Shown: positions 1 to 11,800 of the stretch, in pieces
Layout: each line of letters begins with the position of its first letter
Position numbering within the stretch: position 1 is the stretch's first letter
Assembly: GCA_028641055.1 (NCBI GenBank)
Contig: CM054057.1
Span: 580,679,940-580,743,939 of the forward strand
From: Alopecurus myosuroides
Taxonomy: Eukaryota > Streptophyta > Magnoliopsida > Poales > Poaceae
Length of the DNA stretch: 64,000 nucleotides
Direction of reading: 5' to 3'
Position numbers and translations under genes: made by a program
The notes under the pieces: model-generated
Told to the model about the DNA's origin: nothing
What the model saw: only the letters and a program-made list of their open reading frames with translations
Databases searched by the model: none

Positions 1-509
1 GGTGACGATGGCAAGATCTATAATATGGCCGCCGTGAACAACAGTCGTAAGTTGATCTTGCTAGATCTTGTGTCCTCATCTTTGTCACTTTTGAACTGCC
101 CAGAAGAGATGATGCCCTTGTGCGTCGAGATGTCACTCACGGACGATTCTCGCCTTCATCTCATCCATGTAAAGGGACCCCAGCTTCGCATCTGGCTCCA
201 CGAGATGGATGACAATGGACTATCCAACTGGCGCCTTGAGAATACTATTTGTTTGCGTGAGATATGCGCTAACTGCATGATACCAACTTGCATATTCAAG
301 GATGGGAGTGATTCAGTTGTTCAGGTGCAGGCTGTTGGCGTCAATTCTGAGTTTGTTTTCCTGGAGATCGATACCTGTTTGATATTAAGCGCAAGTCGGC
401 AAAGAAGGTTTATGAGCTGAAGCAAGAGCATAAATGTTTTAATGGTGTCATTCCTTTTATGATGCTCTGGCCTCCTAAATTCCCTGTGATCGATGATGGA
501 AAGATGTGA
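1..509 (+). pseudogene. 3' end of an F-box-like gene, frameshifted
   Basis: The reading frame is open from the first base and matches, residue for residue over most of its length, the intact F-box-like protein at 1918-3120 from about its residue 228 onward (shared blocks KIYN, LDL-SSSLSL, RIWLH, NSEFV). The F-box itself would lie left of the window and is not seen. Near 368-373 the frame breaks: the original frame stops at 418-420, while the next frame continues the family pattern (YLFDIKR, then MMLWPPKFPVI) to a TGA at 507-509. A small indel therefore separates the last 45 or so codons. It is probably a pseudogene; an assembly error at one base is the alternative. It is the upstream partner of a tandem pair, and its 3' flank also resembles that of the second copy. 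Confidence 0.75.
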
Positions 510-911
510 TCCAAAATAACGATCCTTTAAGGTCCGCCTCTTGTGAATGTATCTGTCGAGTTTCCAGTAACTAGTATGCCAATATTTTATCTCGTTTCTG
601 AGGTTTATCATGTGCATATGCTAATGTCTGATTCAAATGCTTTGTTTAAAGCAACAAACGAGGACAATTTGTTAGTGGTGGAATGCACTTGTTGTTTTGT
701 TACATGGATTTTTGTGCTAATACTGGTAGCAAGATTATCTAACGTTAACATGCCAGGGTACTATGTGTTCCATATCAACATATTTTTCTTTTTGCGAGCT
801 GCTATCTTTCAGATTTACCTTTTGACATATTTATATATTCCATATTCTCACACGTACCTCTATATAAACTTGGCTAAGTATTTTGTCCTAAGTATTTTTT
901 TTTGATGAAAC
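510..911 (+). other. 3' flank of copy 1 and original promoter of the intact F-box gene
   Basis: There is no credible gene here. The stretch from about 540 to 760 is a diverged copy of the 3' flank of the intact gene at 3140-3350 (for example the block around ATGCACTTG near 681 matches the one near 3273). The part from about 760 to 911 is AT-rich and ends in a TATA box and a target-site duplication. Before the retroposon landed it would have run directly into the 5' leader of the gene at 1918. Confidence 0.5.
861..868 (+). promoter_or_regulatory. Candidate TATA box (TATATAAA) of the F-box gene
   Basis: TATATAAA lies 44 bp before the left copy of the target-site duplication at 912-928. If the inserted retroposon and one TSD copy are removed, this TATA box would be about 115 bp upstream of the ATG at 1918, a normal plant core-promoter geometry with a leader of roughly 85 nt. 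This is inference from spacing only. Confidence 0.45.
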
Positions 912-928
912 CCTAACCCCTCTTGGCC

Positions 929-1853
929 TTTTTTTTGCAACGTAATACGATCTCATTCATAAGATAAAAATCCGGTTACAAGACACGTAAACACCGACAT
1001 TACAGTACTGAAAGGATAGAAAAATCATGTGCAAACAACCATCGCTTGTCCCTCTCCTTCGGCACCACCGAAGCAACCACCAAGAGAGAAGTAGACATAT
1101 CACCTCTTCACTTGAGCTCGACGCGGCTCCATCGCTGATCTGCAGCTTTACGGACCTCCAAAGTAGTTTGCCAAAAGCAAAACTATTATCGTTGAACGAA
1201 TCAGACCGGGGCAACGTGTCCCCGGACACGCCATCGAACTCCAGACCTGGCATCCCCGCACGACTACAACGTCGGAGAAGGATACCAGAACTGACAGCCT
1301 CCAACCACAAATCCAGCACAAGATGCACCATCTTCCAGCTATCAACTGCGCAGGCAACTGTCTGCGCGTACTCCCGGACGACCAATCCTCCCTGCTCCAC
1401 CATGACGTCGGAGACAACGCCGTAGCAACGGGGACAGAGCAGAAGGAGAGACACACCTGATGGGATCGCCGCCACCGCCTCGCCGACACCATCCATGAAC
1501 TCTAAAGCTACCGATCTGAAGGATCGGCAAACACACGATGCCATCAACTCTGAGACGTCGTCCCACGACGCCGGTGTGGGAGTAGAGTTGGGGCAGATTT
1601 ATTCGCCGCGACGCCGCTCCCACCACCCCAACGGCGCACAACGATCTACAGAACCAAAACCTAACTACAGAGCGGAGGAACGGGGTTCCCCCTCCCTCCT
1701 GCCGCCGGAGCAGCAGTCGGAGGGAGAGGGGACCGGCGCGCCGGCCGGTGAAGATCGGTGGTAGGCGGTCGTGCCCCTAGTCGCCACTCCTGGCGGCTAG
1801 GTCACGGAAAACTCTAGCGATATTAATAACTAGCTAAGATTCGACGAACGCGA
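929..1853 (-). mobile_element. Poly(A)-tailed retroposon (LINE/SINE type) with 17-bp TSD
   Basis: The insert is bounded by perfect 17-bp direct repeats at 912-928 and 1854-1870 (CCTAACCCCTCTTGGCC). Just inside the left repeat is a T-run (929-936), that is, a poly(A) tail on the minus strand. A long TSD plus a terminal A-tail is the signature of target-primed reverse transcription, so the element is a non-LTR retroposon in minus orientation. It is GC-rich at its 5' end and has one open minus-strand frame (957-1547, 196 codons) with no domain I recognise. The frame may be accidental. No reverse transcriptase is visible, so the copy is non-autonomous or 5'-truncated. Its family is not identified. 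Confidence 0.75.
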
Positions 1854-1917
1854 CCTAACCCCTCTTGGCCTAGCTAGTCCGATTTTCTTTGCGTGGGGAA
1901 ATCCATCTGAACAGAAC

Positions 1918-3120
1918 ATGGAAGGGCTCGGGCCGCCGCAATCTACGCCGCCGGCCGCAGCGGCCATCTCGGCCGTGCTTGACGACGACGACCTCCTGTG
2001 CGAGATCCTCCTCCGCGTGGCCTTCCCTACCAGCCTCGTCCGCGCCGCTCTCGTCTGCAAGCTTTGGCTCCGCCTCGCCTCCGCCCCCGCGTTCCTACGC
2101 CGCTTCCGCGGCCTCCACCCGCCTCATCTCCTCGGCTTCTATATCTCAAGCATGCGCAACAAACCCCCGCGGTTCGTGGTGATTCCTCAGCCCCCTGAGC
2201 TCGTCGCCGTCGTGCGTCGCGCCAGCTTCGATCTTAACACCTTGGGTTGCAATTATCTCGACGTGGCATGCTTGAATGGCCTCCTCCTCGTCTCCTTCTA
2301 TGTGGACAACCAGCCACCTGCATCAATTTTGCGCTGCCCCATGTATCCTGCTAGGAACACAGGTAGACTCCCACCAGTCCCGGACACCAGCATCCATGAC
2401 GGGTTGAAATACGAGGATGGTGAGATCATCCCAAACGGCGGCGATGGCTTGTCCTACTTCTATCTGGCAACAAGGTCTACAACGCAGCAGACAATCGTGG
2501 ATGTATATGTGTTACAAGAAGGTATCTGGGCCATCCACTCTTCTGCTGCTGTAAGTGAAATCGTTAGAATTTCGCTACTACTGAATTCTCTGATCTGCGA
2601 CGACAAGATCTATAATCTTGTCAGCGTGAACAGCATGCGTAAGTTGTTCTTGCTAGATCTTATATCCTCGTCTTTGTCGCTAATTAACCTCCCGGAGAAG
2701 GTGTCAGCACTGAGTGTCGGGCTCTCGCGCACGGATGATTCTGGGGTTCACCTCACCCATGTGAAGGACTTGCAAATTCGAATCTGGCTCCACATGATTG
2801 ATAACAATGGCATCTCCAACTGGTTCCTAGTGAATACCGTTTGTTTGCGTGAGGTATGCACTAATAATATGATACCAATTCACGTGTTTGAGGATGATGA
2901 GGATAATTTTATTGAGGTACATCCGGTTGGGGAAAATTCTGAGTTTGTTTTATTGGAGGCGGAAGATTCCATCTACTTGTTTGATATTAAACGCAATGTG
3001 GCAAAAAAGATTTATGAGTTGAAAGAAGAGGATAAATATTTGTGCCGTGCCACTCCCTTTATGATGGTTTGGCCTCCAAAATTCCCTGCGATCATGGAAG
3101 GATTTGACCCAAAAGAATGA
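1918..3120 (+). CDS. F-box family protein, single exon
   Basis: This is an intact frame of 400 codons. Residues about 20-63 form an F-box-like segment (DDDDLLCEILLRVAFPTSLV, then the conserved CKLW-RLAS-P-FLRRF), the module that in this family docks to SKP1 in SCF ubiquitin ligases. The remaining ~330 residues are a substrate-side domain typical of the large grass-specific F-box families, with blocks such as LDLISSSLSL, IRIWLH and MMVWPPKFP near the C terminus. There is no signal peptide or membrane segment, so cytosolic or nuclear action is expected. The ATG at 1918 is the first in frame and leaves the usual short leader before the F-box. The partner substrate cannot be told from sequence. 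A retroposon lies only about 64 bp upstream of the ATG, between it and the likely TATA box, so expression may be altered. Confidence 0.85.
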   Translation: MEGLGPPQSTPPAAAAISAVLDDDDLLCEILLRVAFPTSLVRAALVCKLWLRLASAPAFLRRFRGLHPPHLLGFYISSMRNKPPRFVVIPQPPELVAVVRRASFDLNTLGCNYLDVACLNGLLLVSFYVDNQPPASILRCPMYPARNTGRLPPVPDTSIHDGLKYEDGEIIPNGGDGLSYFYLATRSTTQQTIVDVYVLQEGIWAIHSSAAVSEIVRISLLLNSLICDDKIYNLVSVNSMRKLFLLDLISSSLSLINLPEKVSALSVGLSRTDDSGVHLTHVKDLQIRIWLHMIDNNGISNWFLVNTVCLREVCTNNMIPIHVFEDDEDNFIEVHPVGENSEFVLLEAEDSIYLFDIKRNVAKKIYELKEEDKYLCRATPFMMVWPPKFPAIMEGFDPKE

Positions 3121-4493
3121 CCCGGCAAGGTTTGCCTCTTGGTGACCTGTCTAATATTATGGTCTAGTATCCATTGTATTCTAATGCTTTATCTCTCGTT
3201 TTTGGTGATTGCCATGTGTGGACACTTTATCTCTGATTCAACTTTTTCACACCAGGACAATTTATTAGTTGTGGAGTGCACTTTCTGCTCTCTGCATTTT
3301 CTTAGATATTAGGATAATTAGCTTCTATCCCATATTATTTATTTTCATTATGCTAGCTATTGTCTTTGAGATTTTGTTTTAAGTAGTGTCTCTCGTCTAC
3401 GTACTCCTTCGTTTGTTTTTACTCCGCGTATTAGGTTTGTCCAAAGTCAAAATTGATAAGGTTTGACCAGTTTTATTGCAAAAAAATATCAGCATTCATA
3501 CTACCAAATTAATATCATTAGATTCATACCATGTAATATCCTTTCCTATTATATCAATTTAGTATTATAAGTATTGATCTTTTATTCTAAAATTTGGTCA
3601 ATCTTTGCAACGTTTGACTTAAGACAATTCTAATATGCGGAGTAAAAAGAAACGGAAGGAGTACTAACACCAACTTGACCTTTGGGTTCTTGATTCCCCG
3701 GACACTGATATTTTCCTTCCTGAATCACAAAGCTGCTTCTGTGCCTTGTTTCAAGCGTGTCTTTCCACCAGGTCAATTCAATAGTTCTGGAGTGCACTTG
3801 CTGTTTTGTATATGGTATATTGATCTAGTAGTGGTGGCAACATTTACTTCGATATTAGGACAATTGGTTTCATTTTCTCTCTTTGTTAAGTGTTGTCTTT
3901 AAGATTTCATTTATGCAATCTGTCGTCTATGTACCATACCAACTTGAGCTTTAGGAACTTCATTCGTTAGGCACCGATACTTTCCTTCTTGAATCACAAG
4001 GCTTCTTATGTGTGTTAAAGTATTGTTTTGTATGTCAGGATACAGTGTGGTGCCAAACATTGTATTTGTTTGAACACTGTGGACCTGAAGTTTATAAAGA
4101 GAGAGATACATTTTTCCGATAGTTTGTAGCACTTGTTAATTTTCTTTTTCATGCTTGGTGGGAATTACTTATTATAAGGGTGAAAATATCAAGGTTGTAA
4201 GTAAAGACCAAGCAGTTGCGGTTTCTGTTTATGTGATTTTTGAATATTCCAACAGTCAAAAGTTCTTCAGAAATACCACTGGAAGTAGGTTTGATGGAAA
4301 TATATTATTAGAAGCATGGAAGTAGCAAGATTTTAGGTAAAGAAAAAGATGAGCTCAAAATTCTGTTCATATGCTTGTTGAAAATTCTAACAACGGTCGA
4401 AAGTTGTGCAGAAGTACCACTGAATGCGGTTTGCTTTTGCAAACATTTGTCTCCTCTCTTCAAGCTATACAATGCGAAGCTAATTTCCCATAT
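3121..4493 (+). repeat. 3' flank built of decayed direct repeats
   Basis: There is no gene. Segments starting near 3253, 3768 and 3948 share blocks: ACCAGG-CAATT..GAGTGCACTT at 3253 and 3768, and CCAACTTGA..TTTCCTTC-TGAATCACAA at 3669 and 3948. After removing the Stowaway element the spacing is about 255-280 bp. A second pair (AGTCAAAAGTT near 4255 and GGTCGAAAGTT near 4396, each followed by a shared CAGAA-TACCACTG block) is about 140 bp apart. These look like old tandem duplications of the 3' region of the F-box gene. The last five bases (CATAT, 4489-4493) are the target duplication of element A. Confidence 0.5.
3404..3661. mobile_element. Stowaway-type MITE (Tc1/mariner)
   Basis: The 258-bp element is flanked by TA on both sides (3402-3403 and 3662-3663). 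The ends are inverted repeats: CTCCTTCGTTTGTTTTTACT at the left, and the right end reads CTCCTTCCGTTTCTTTTTAC on the opposite strand. Both continue into matching CTCCGC-TATTAG blocks. AT-rich interior, no coding capacity. CTCC(T/C)TCCG ends plus a TA target are diagnostic of Stowaway elements, which are moved by mariner transposases in trans. Confidence 0.9.
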
Positions 4494-7400
4494 TGTCGCA
4501 CCCGGACTTCTAGAGGATGCTCACAGCCCGCTAAACAGTAGATAAATGGCTTACGGGGCATACCGGCACCCGCATCTCAATGTCAGCAGGCCAACACGTA
4601 AACGTGTGACAACCATTCTCTACTATCCATCGTCTGCGTAAACCATCCCATAGAAATCCGACTACTTCCATTGACGTACTTCATAACATACACACATGGT
4701 ACGTCAACGGCATTTGAACAAGTGATATCACAACAAATCTCTAAGACACAAAGAAATAGAAATAAGTTGCAAATAGCTCTCACTAGAGCAGAGATAGCAA
4801 ATACAATCATCCAGAGGACACATGTCCCAACAATTCATCATTACATCACAGCGAAAGCATCCAAAGTGTCTGAGTACAGACAAGATCCAAATAGGCCTAA
4901 GAGGCCGGAAACGAAAAGACGGAGCCCATCCACGATGTCTCGGATCCTGCCCGGGTCCGCTATCTACTCGTCAGCAGCCTCGTCATACTCCACGTAGTAG
5001 CCACCATGGGGATCCTCGAAAACGAAGTCTGCGGAAACCACAGCCCCAAAAGGGGTAAGTACAGACAAGTACTGGCAAGCAAGACTCACAAGACACCAAA
5101 GTGTATCCGGCAACACCAAGTACAGATGCTTTGGGTTCAACGGAAGAATAGGTGATACATAAGCGCGGCAGCAGGCTGCTCTAACCAACTACAGAAACAC
5201 GCTACAACTTCCGGCTAAAAGACGGGGATAAGATAGCGTATCGTAACCAACTACCACTATCCTCAAACAAACCCATCCTGGATCTCGCCCCTTATCCAAA
5301 GAAGCAATCCGAGGATAACTCACACAGTTGGATTAATGATGGGTCAAGTAATTGTGTCAATAAGGTCTATTACTAGTCAGGTTATCATTAGTTAGATGTA
5401 AGTTGTCTAATCCTTGTTAGCCAGACCTATCACCAAGTCATCCATAACCGCGGACAACACGGCTTCTCGAGTAGATTTAACCCTGCAGGGGTGCACCAAT
5501 TTGGCCGTACACGTAAGAATACCCCGCCAGACGGGGATCAAACCCACCAAGCGAGGCACTCAACACAACCCAACTCTTCTTCGCATCAAGCCCAAAGAAC
5601 CACGTGCTGTGCGTGCGCGGCTAATCGAGCCCCCACGAAGAAAAGGGGGACCCTCATAGCACTGGAAGACCACGCCGCCCTAAATGCCGACTACAAAAGT
5701 TTCCACCCTGGCCTCAGGTTCGTACCTGCAAATGCGTGCATCAAATGGAAAACCCGAACTAAGTGTGGCGATTTGGACGAGATGCGAATCGAATCAGAGT
5801 TGCGGGGGGCGCCCATACACGCTTCCCACATGCGGTTAGCGCGCTCAACATGGATCCAGAGGACAAGAACTTTTCCTGAGTTCGACACTAGCAGGCCTCA
5901 AAACCATACCCGGCCTCCTGCCGGTGCCTTATCATCAAATTAGCATTACCTCAAACATTAACAGGTTGTTGTTTAACATCGAGCCCCCAGAACATAATAA
6001 ATATGGTAACAGAAATAACGGACATCAGACTCGAGCATAAACAACCCTAAGCATGCTAGTAAGACACATGCAACAAGCAATGGGGTTATAGGTGTGGAGG
6101 TGAGGCTATATCAGGGTTACAGGATAACATGTGCTAGGATCGAACACAAGCAACGAATCTTAAGGCTAGCAGAATAGACAACGTGAAGTACCGATATCCA
6201 GTGTGGAAAGGACACAATGGTTCATGTGAGTGAATACTTGACTCCAAACTCAGTAGCCTGGTATTGGGCTAACTCCTCAGAAGTAGTGTCGTAAACCTCG
6301 TCTGTCTCAGCGTCGTCGTCTATTCGAGAAGAAGCAAACAAACAACGCAGAGAGACAAACAATCAAGAACATGGCATAATGCACAATCATGGGATGATGC
6401 ATGACAATTTAATTGATGCATCAAAATAAGCTAGTTGACATGGTAACATAATTAAATGGACCTTTATGCAATTTGGATTGCATATGGAAAGCCCATGAAT
6501 TAAGGTTGTATTAAATGATCTACAAATAACCAACATGTGAAAGTTGATTAGAATGATGCATGGATGAGGAAAACAATGAGAAAACAACAATAGCTTCACT
6601 TTGAAATGAAGTTTACTAAGTTTGGAAATTTATTTATTAAGTTATGGAATTTGGCTTCTTAAAGGAGTTACACAATCATTTGTTGTTTTCACCAATTTTA
6701 ATTGTTCAAATTAGATCAAAAAATTCATATTTGGAATGAACACAAAATTTTAGGTGGAATACATGTTTCATTTGTTGAGAAAGGAATTAAAATGAATTAA
6801 ACAAGTTTAAACAAGATTTAAATGAATTTAATTCAAGTATGAATTTATTTGAATTTTTATTTGTTCAAAACATTTAATAAAATTCATATTTGGAAAGTTT
6901 ATACTTTTCCGGTTTGAAAACATACTTTATTTGTTCAAAAAGAATTTAACTTGACCAAGTTATGAATTTAGCAATTTTAAATGATTTAAACAAGGTTTAA
7001 AATTATTTAACCAATTTTAATTATTCAAAACATGAAACAAAGTTTATATTTGGAAAGGTGGTTTAATTTAGCATGGAAAACATATTTTATATGTGCCATT
7101 TAAATTAAATTTGAATTAGTTATGAATTTAACCAAATTTGTAATGAGTTGTTTGAATTTGAATTTTGAAAACATTTGAAATGTTCAAAACAGAAAAAAAA
7201 TGATTTAAACAGGTAGAGAATTAAATTTGGTGCAGAATACATATTTTATTTATTAATTTTGGATTTAAAATGCCCAGGTTATTTGTATTTGAAAATCAAG
7301 GACCAATTTGTAAATAAACATGGACTGGATTTTAAAAGGAAAAGGGCCAGAACGATTTACACCTCGCAGTGGCCCAGCCTAGGCCACTGACGAGGGGGCC

Positions 7401-8762
7401 CTGGGCCACGGTGGCGTTGCGTGGCAGCACGCGTGGCAGCACGCGTCGCTGACAGGGAGGCCCCACCTGTCAGCGCGCGGTGCAAAAGGGGTGGATTAAT
7501 CCGCGCGGACGGGGGCTCGAACCCGCGCCGCGGGCGTGCGTGAGCCGTGCGCTGGCCAGTTGGGCTGGTGACTGTTTCGTGACAGAAAGGAAGAGCGAGG
7601 GATTTTGTGGTTCAGTTTCAGGGTGTTAACTGAAACTGAAAGTTTCAGTCTTTCTGAAACTTGTCGAGGAAGCGCTCGCCGGCGGCGAGGATCTGCTGTT
7701 GCTGCTGGCGTGCCGTGTGCGTAAGGGAGGTGTGCGTGCGCGTGCAGGTGATGCGCGGGAGCAGAGAGGGAAGGAGGAGGAGGGAGATGATGTGCTCACC
7801 GGGGGGAAGGAAGAAGGGCTCGGTGCGGGACAGTGGACGGCGGCGACAGCGAGGTGGACGGCGACGACAATCCCGCGCTTCCCAGCCACCGAGGAGTTGT
7901 CGAGGAGGAAGGTGGGAGTACGGGGAGCTCGTTCCCGTGCTCAGCCCGCGCGGTGAGACATCCTGGCGATGGCGATCGCCGGGGATTTGTGCGGTGGTGG
8001 TGCGGTGGAGGTTCAGAACAGAGAAGAACAGAGGTGGGAGGAGAGGAAAAACGACGGCGGCGAGAGGGAGAAAAGAGGGAGGAGAACTAGGGCAGGAGGA
8101 GGAGCTCGGGTGCAAGGTTTTTAAGGAGGAGGAGGCGAGCGCGCAGCCGTTCCCTCCTCTGTGCTGTCGACGTGGGCAGCGGCGATGAACGCCGTACAGA
8201 GGTAAGGGAAAGGGGGGCACGCAGGCCGTGGCTGGTGGGCTGGGCTCAGCCCACTGGCCTGCCATCTCCCCTCTCTATTATATTTTTTTTTTGTTTTTCT
8301 GCTTATTGATTCTGTTTTTTTTTTTGGCAGAAAAAGAAAAGGAAGAAACAGGTGGGTTTTTGGGGTTAGAAAATTTAGGGCATAATTTTTATAGGTTAGT
8401 TATTACAGAAGCACTAATGTGCAAACTTTTGTTTTTCAAAAATTTCAAATTGTGTTGTTGTTTGTAATTTAATTGAATTTTGAGTGAATTTGATATTAAT
8501 TAAATTATTTAACTTAAGCAAGTTAATGGCTTGATCTTCCAAGTTATTGGAAACAATTTGATGTTTTGATTTGCAAGTTTTATTTGAAACATTGTAACAG
8601 AACAAGTATGAAACAAGAATTTGAAATTTGTTTGAATTTCAAATGGAAAAACAAGGGAAAACAAATGAAAACAAATGTAATGCTTATGATGCCATGATGC
8701 AAAACATAAATTAACAAAAATCAAACATACTAAAGGTTGTTTTTCATACTTGGGATGTTACA
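4494..8762 (-). repeat. Element A 3' LTR (left copy, 4269 bp)
   Basis: On the plus strand it runs from TGTCGCACCC to GGATGTTACA and matches 14758-19005 nearly base for base. The centre (6600-7300) is very AT-rich and 7370-8200 is GC-rich. Small frames in the GC-rich part are present in both LTRs but have no recognisable domain. Confidence 0.93.
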
Positions 8763-8778
8763 AAACTCCCCCCCCCTT
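8763..8778 (-). promoter_or_regulatory. Element A polypurine tract
   Basis: On the minus strand the 16 bases directly before the 3' LTR read AAGGGGGGGGGAGTTT. This is the purine run that primes second-strand synthesis in LTR elements; element B has an equivalent run. Confidence 0.8.
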
Positions 8779-8801
8779 GAAGGAATCGCGCCCCGAGATT
8801 C

Positions 8802-11800
8802 CTACTGATAAGAGAAAAGGTCCGGATACTTCTTACGAAGATCCTCTTCGGTCTCCCACGTTGCCTCTTTATCGGAATGATGGGACCACTGCACTTTCAA
8901 GAACTTGGTGCTCTTGTTGCGAGTTTTGCGCTCGGTCTCATCGAGGATTCGAATAGGGTGCTCCTCATAAGAGAGATCTTCTTGCAGTTCAATGGAATCA
9001 TGATCAACTGCACGATCTGGATCTTTGAAGCACCTCTTGAGTTGTGACACGTGAAACACATCGTGCACCTTGGATAGTTTTTCTGGAAGTTCAAGACGAT
9101 AGGCATTTTCTGCACGCCTTGAGAGAATGTTGAAGGGACCAATATATCTTGGTGCAAGCTTTCCTTTGACACCAAAACGATGAGTGCCTCTGAGGGGAGT
9201 TACACGGAGATATGCTTTGTCACCAGGTGTATAGATCATATCCCTGTGCTTGCTGTCATAGTAGCTTTTCTGACGAGACTGAGCAATCTTGAGATTGTCA
9301 CGAATGATACGAACTTTCTCTTCGGCTTCCTTAACAATGTCAGGGCCTAAGAGTGAACGTTCACCAGCTCCAGACCAATTGATGGAATCCTGCATCTGCG
9401 GCCATAGAGAGCTTCAAATGGTGCCATGCCTAGTCTTTACTGGAAGCTGTTGTTGTAGGAGAATTCAGCATATGGAAGACATTCCTCCCATTTCATGCCA
9501 AAAGAGATACCACATGCTCTGCGCATATCCTCGAGAATCTGATTAACTCTTTCGACTTGCCCTTGAGACTGAGGGTGATAGGCTGTGCTGAACAGAAGTT
9601 TGGTGCCCAATGCTTCTTGAAAGCTTTTCCAGAAATGAGAAGTGAAGATGCTTCCACGGTCTAAGCTTATTTCCAATGGAACACCATGAAGAGGAACAAT
9701 CTTTGTTGTGTAGAGCTCTGCTAACTGGCTAGCTGAGATTGTTTCTTTGACAGGAAAGAAGTGAGCTACTTTAGTGAGGCGATCAATGACAACGAAGATT
9801 GCATCGTTGCCCCTCTTGGACTTTGGAAAACCAGTGACGAAGTCCATTTCAATCATGTCCCACTTCCACTCAGGGATTTTCAGAGGTTGGAGAAAACCGG
9901 CTGTTTTCTGATGGACTGCCTTAACACGTTGACAAACGTCGCATTCGGAAACGTATTGAGCAATTTCACATTTCATGCCAGGCCACCAATACAGTGTCTT
10001 GAGATCCTGGTACATCTTTGTACTTCCAGGGTGTATGGAGAGAGGATTTTCATGAGCCTCCTTGAGAATGACATCTTTGAGACTTTGAACTTGAGGAACT
10101 GCAATGCGCCTTCGAAGAACACAGTTCCCTTGTCATCAATTGAGAAGGACTTAAATTTCTCCTTGCCTTCTTTGTTGTGTTCTACCATCTTCTTGATTTC
10201 AGCATCACGAAGTTGTTCAGAACGAATCTTGTCCTCGAGAGTTGGACTGGCTGTCAAGTTTGCAAGATAGCCTTGAGGAACAAGACCAAGGTTCAACTTC
10301 TGGAATTCTTCATGAAGAGGAGGTTGGCTTTCCATGATCATGAGATTATTGCAATACGACTTGCGACTGAGAGCATCGGCCATAACATTAGCCTTGCCTG
10401 GAGTGTAAGAAATGGTAAGATCAAAGTCTTTAATCTTTTCAATCCATCTCCTTTGCCTGAGGTTTAGATCTGGTTGAGTGAAGATGTATTTCAGACTCTT
10501 ATGATCGGAAAAGATTTCAGTGCGATTACCCAACAAGTATTGTCTCCATTTCTTGAGGGCAAACACAACTGCTGCAAGTTCAAGGTCATGAGTGGGATAA
10601 TTGAGCTCATGTGCGTTCAACTGACGTGAAGCATAAGCCACAACTTGACGTTCTTGCATAAGAACTGCACCTAGACCTTGGAGAGAAGCGTCACAGAATA
10701 TTTGGAAAGGTTTGGAAGGATCTGGGCCAACCAGAACTGGTGTAGAAGTGAGCTTAGTCTTCAGGAGATTGAAACTTTCATCACATTGTGGAGACCAAAC
10801 GAACTTCTTGTCCTTCTTTGTGAGGTCAGTGAGAGGTTTGGCAATCTTGGAGAAGTTTTGGACGAAGCGACGGCAATAGCTAGCCATGCCAAGAAAACTT
10901 CTTACTTGCTTCACCGTCTTTGGAGGTTTCCAATCAACAATTGCTTTAACCTTTTCTGGATCAATGGCTATGCCCTTGGCAGAGATGACATGACCAAGGT
11001 AAGCAAATTCTGAAATCCAGAACTCACATTTGGAGAACTTGGCATAGAGACGATGCTCGCGAAGCTTCATGAGAGTGAGACGAAGATGTTCTTCATGCTC
11101 TTCCTCTGATTTTGAGTAGACAAGAATGTCATCAAGATATACCACAACGAACTTGTCGAGGTATTCATGGAAGACAGAATTCATGAGTCGAGAGAATGTC
11201 GCCGGTGCATTGGTGAGACCAAAGTACATGACGGTGAATTCATATAAACCGTAGCGAGTGGTGAAAGCTGTCTTTGGAATATCCTCTTTTCTGATCTTTA
11301 TTTGATGGTAACCCATTCTCAAGTCCAACTTGGAGAATATTGAGGCTCCAGCAAGTTGATCAAAAAGATCATCGATACGAGGAATTGGATACTTGTTTTT
11401 GATAGTTTTCTCGTTAAGAGGACGATAGTCAACAACGAGTCTCTTTGTGTGATCCTTCTTGGCAATGAACAGAGTTGGGCAACCCCAAGCCGAGGAACTA
11501 GGTTGAATGTAACCTTTTTCCATGTACATATCAATTTGTTCCTTTAACAACTTCAGCTCGGGAGTTCCTACCTTGTAGGGATGCTTAGAGATTGGAGCAG
11601 TACCTGGCTCAAGCTCGATCACGAACTCAACAGCTCTGTCCGGAGGCATCCCTGGCAACTCTTCTGGAAAGACGTCAGGGAATTCGCAAACCACCGGAAC
11701 ATTTTCAAGTGAAGGTAGAGGTTTTGCATCGAGGGTGCACAGCTGAAAGGAACTTGATTCATTTGGAGAATAGATTATCTGGCCAGAAGGGTGGAACAGA

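Noticed and set aside
543..905. 120-codon plus-strand frame after the first F-box copy
   Set aside because: It overlaps the 3' flank that is homologous to non-coding sequence after copy 2, and the TATA box region; hydrophobic low-complexity translation.
4671..5943. Several frames of 75-150 codons, repeated at 14841-16203
   Set aside because: They lie in both LTRs of element A at equivalent places and shift frame between the copies; no domain.
7620..7670. Short repeats CTGAAACT / AGTTTCAG that could form a hairpin or terminator
   Set aside because: Inside an LTR, imperfect, and plant polymerase II does not use such terminators.
7626..8265. Long overlapping frames on both strands in a GC-rich stretch (repeated at 17895-18436)
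   Set aside because: GC-rich LTR sequence of element A with Arg/Ser/Pro-rich translations; an expected artefact of few stop codons.
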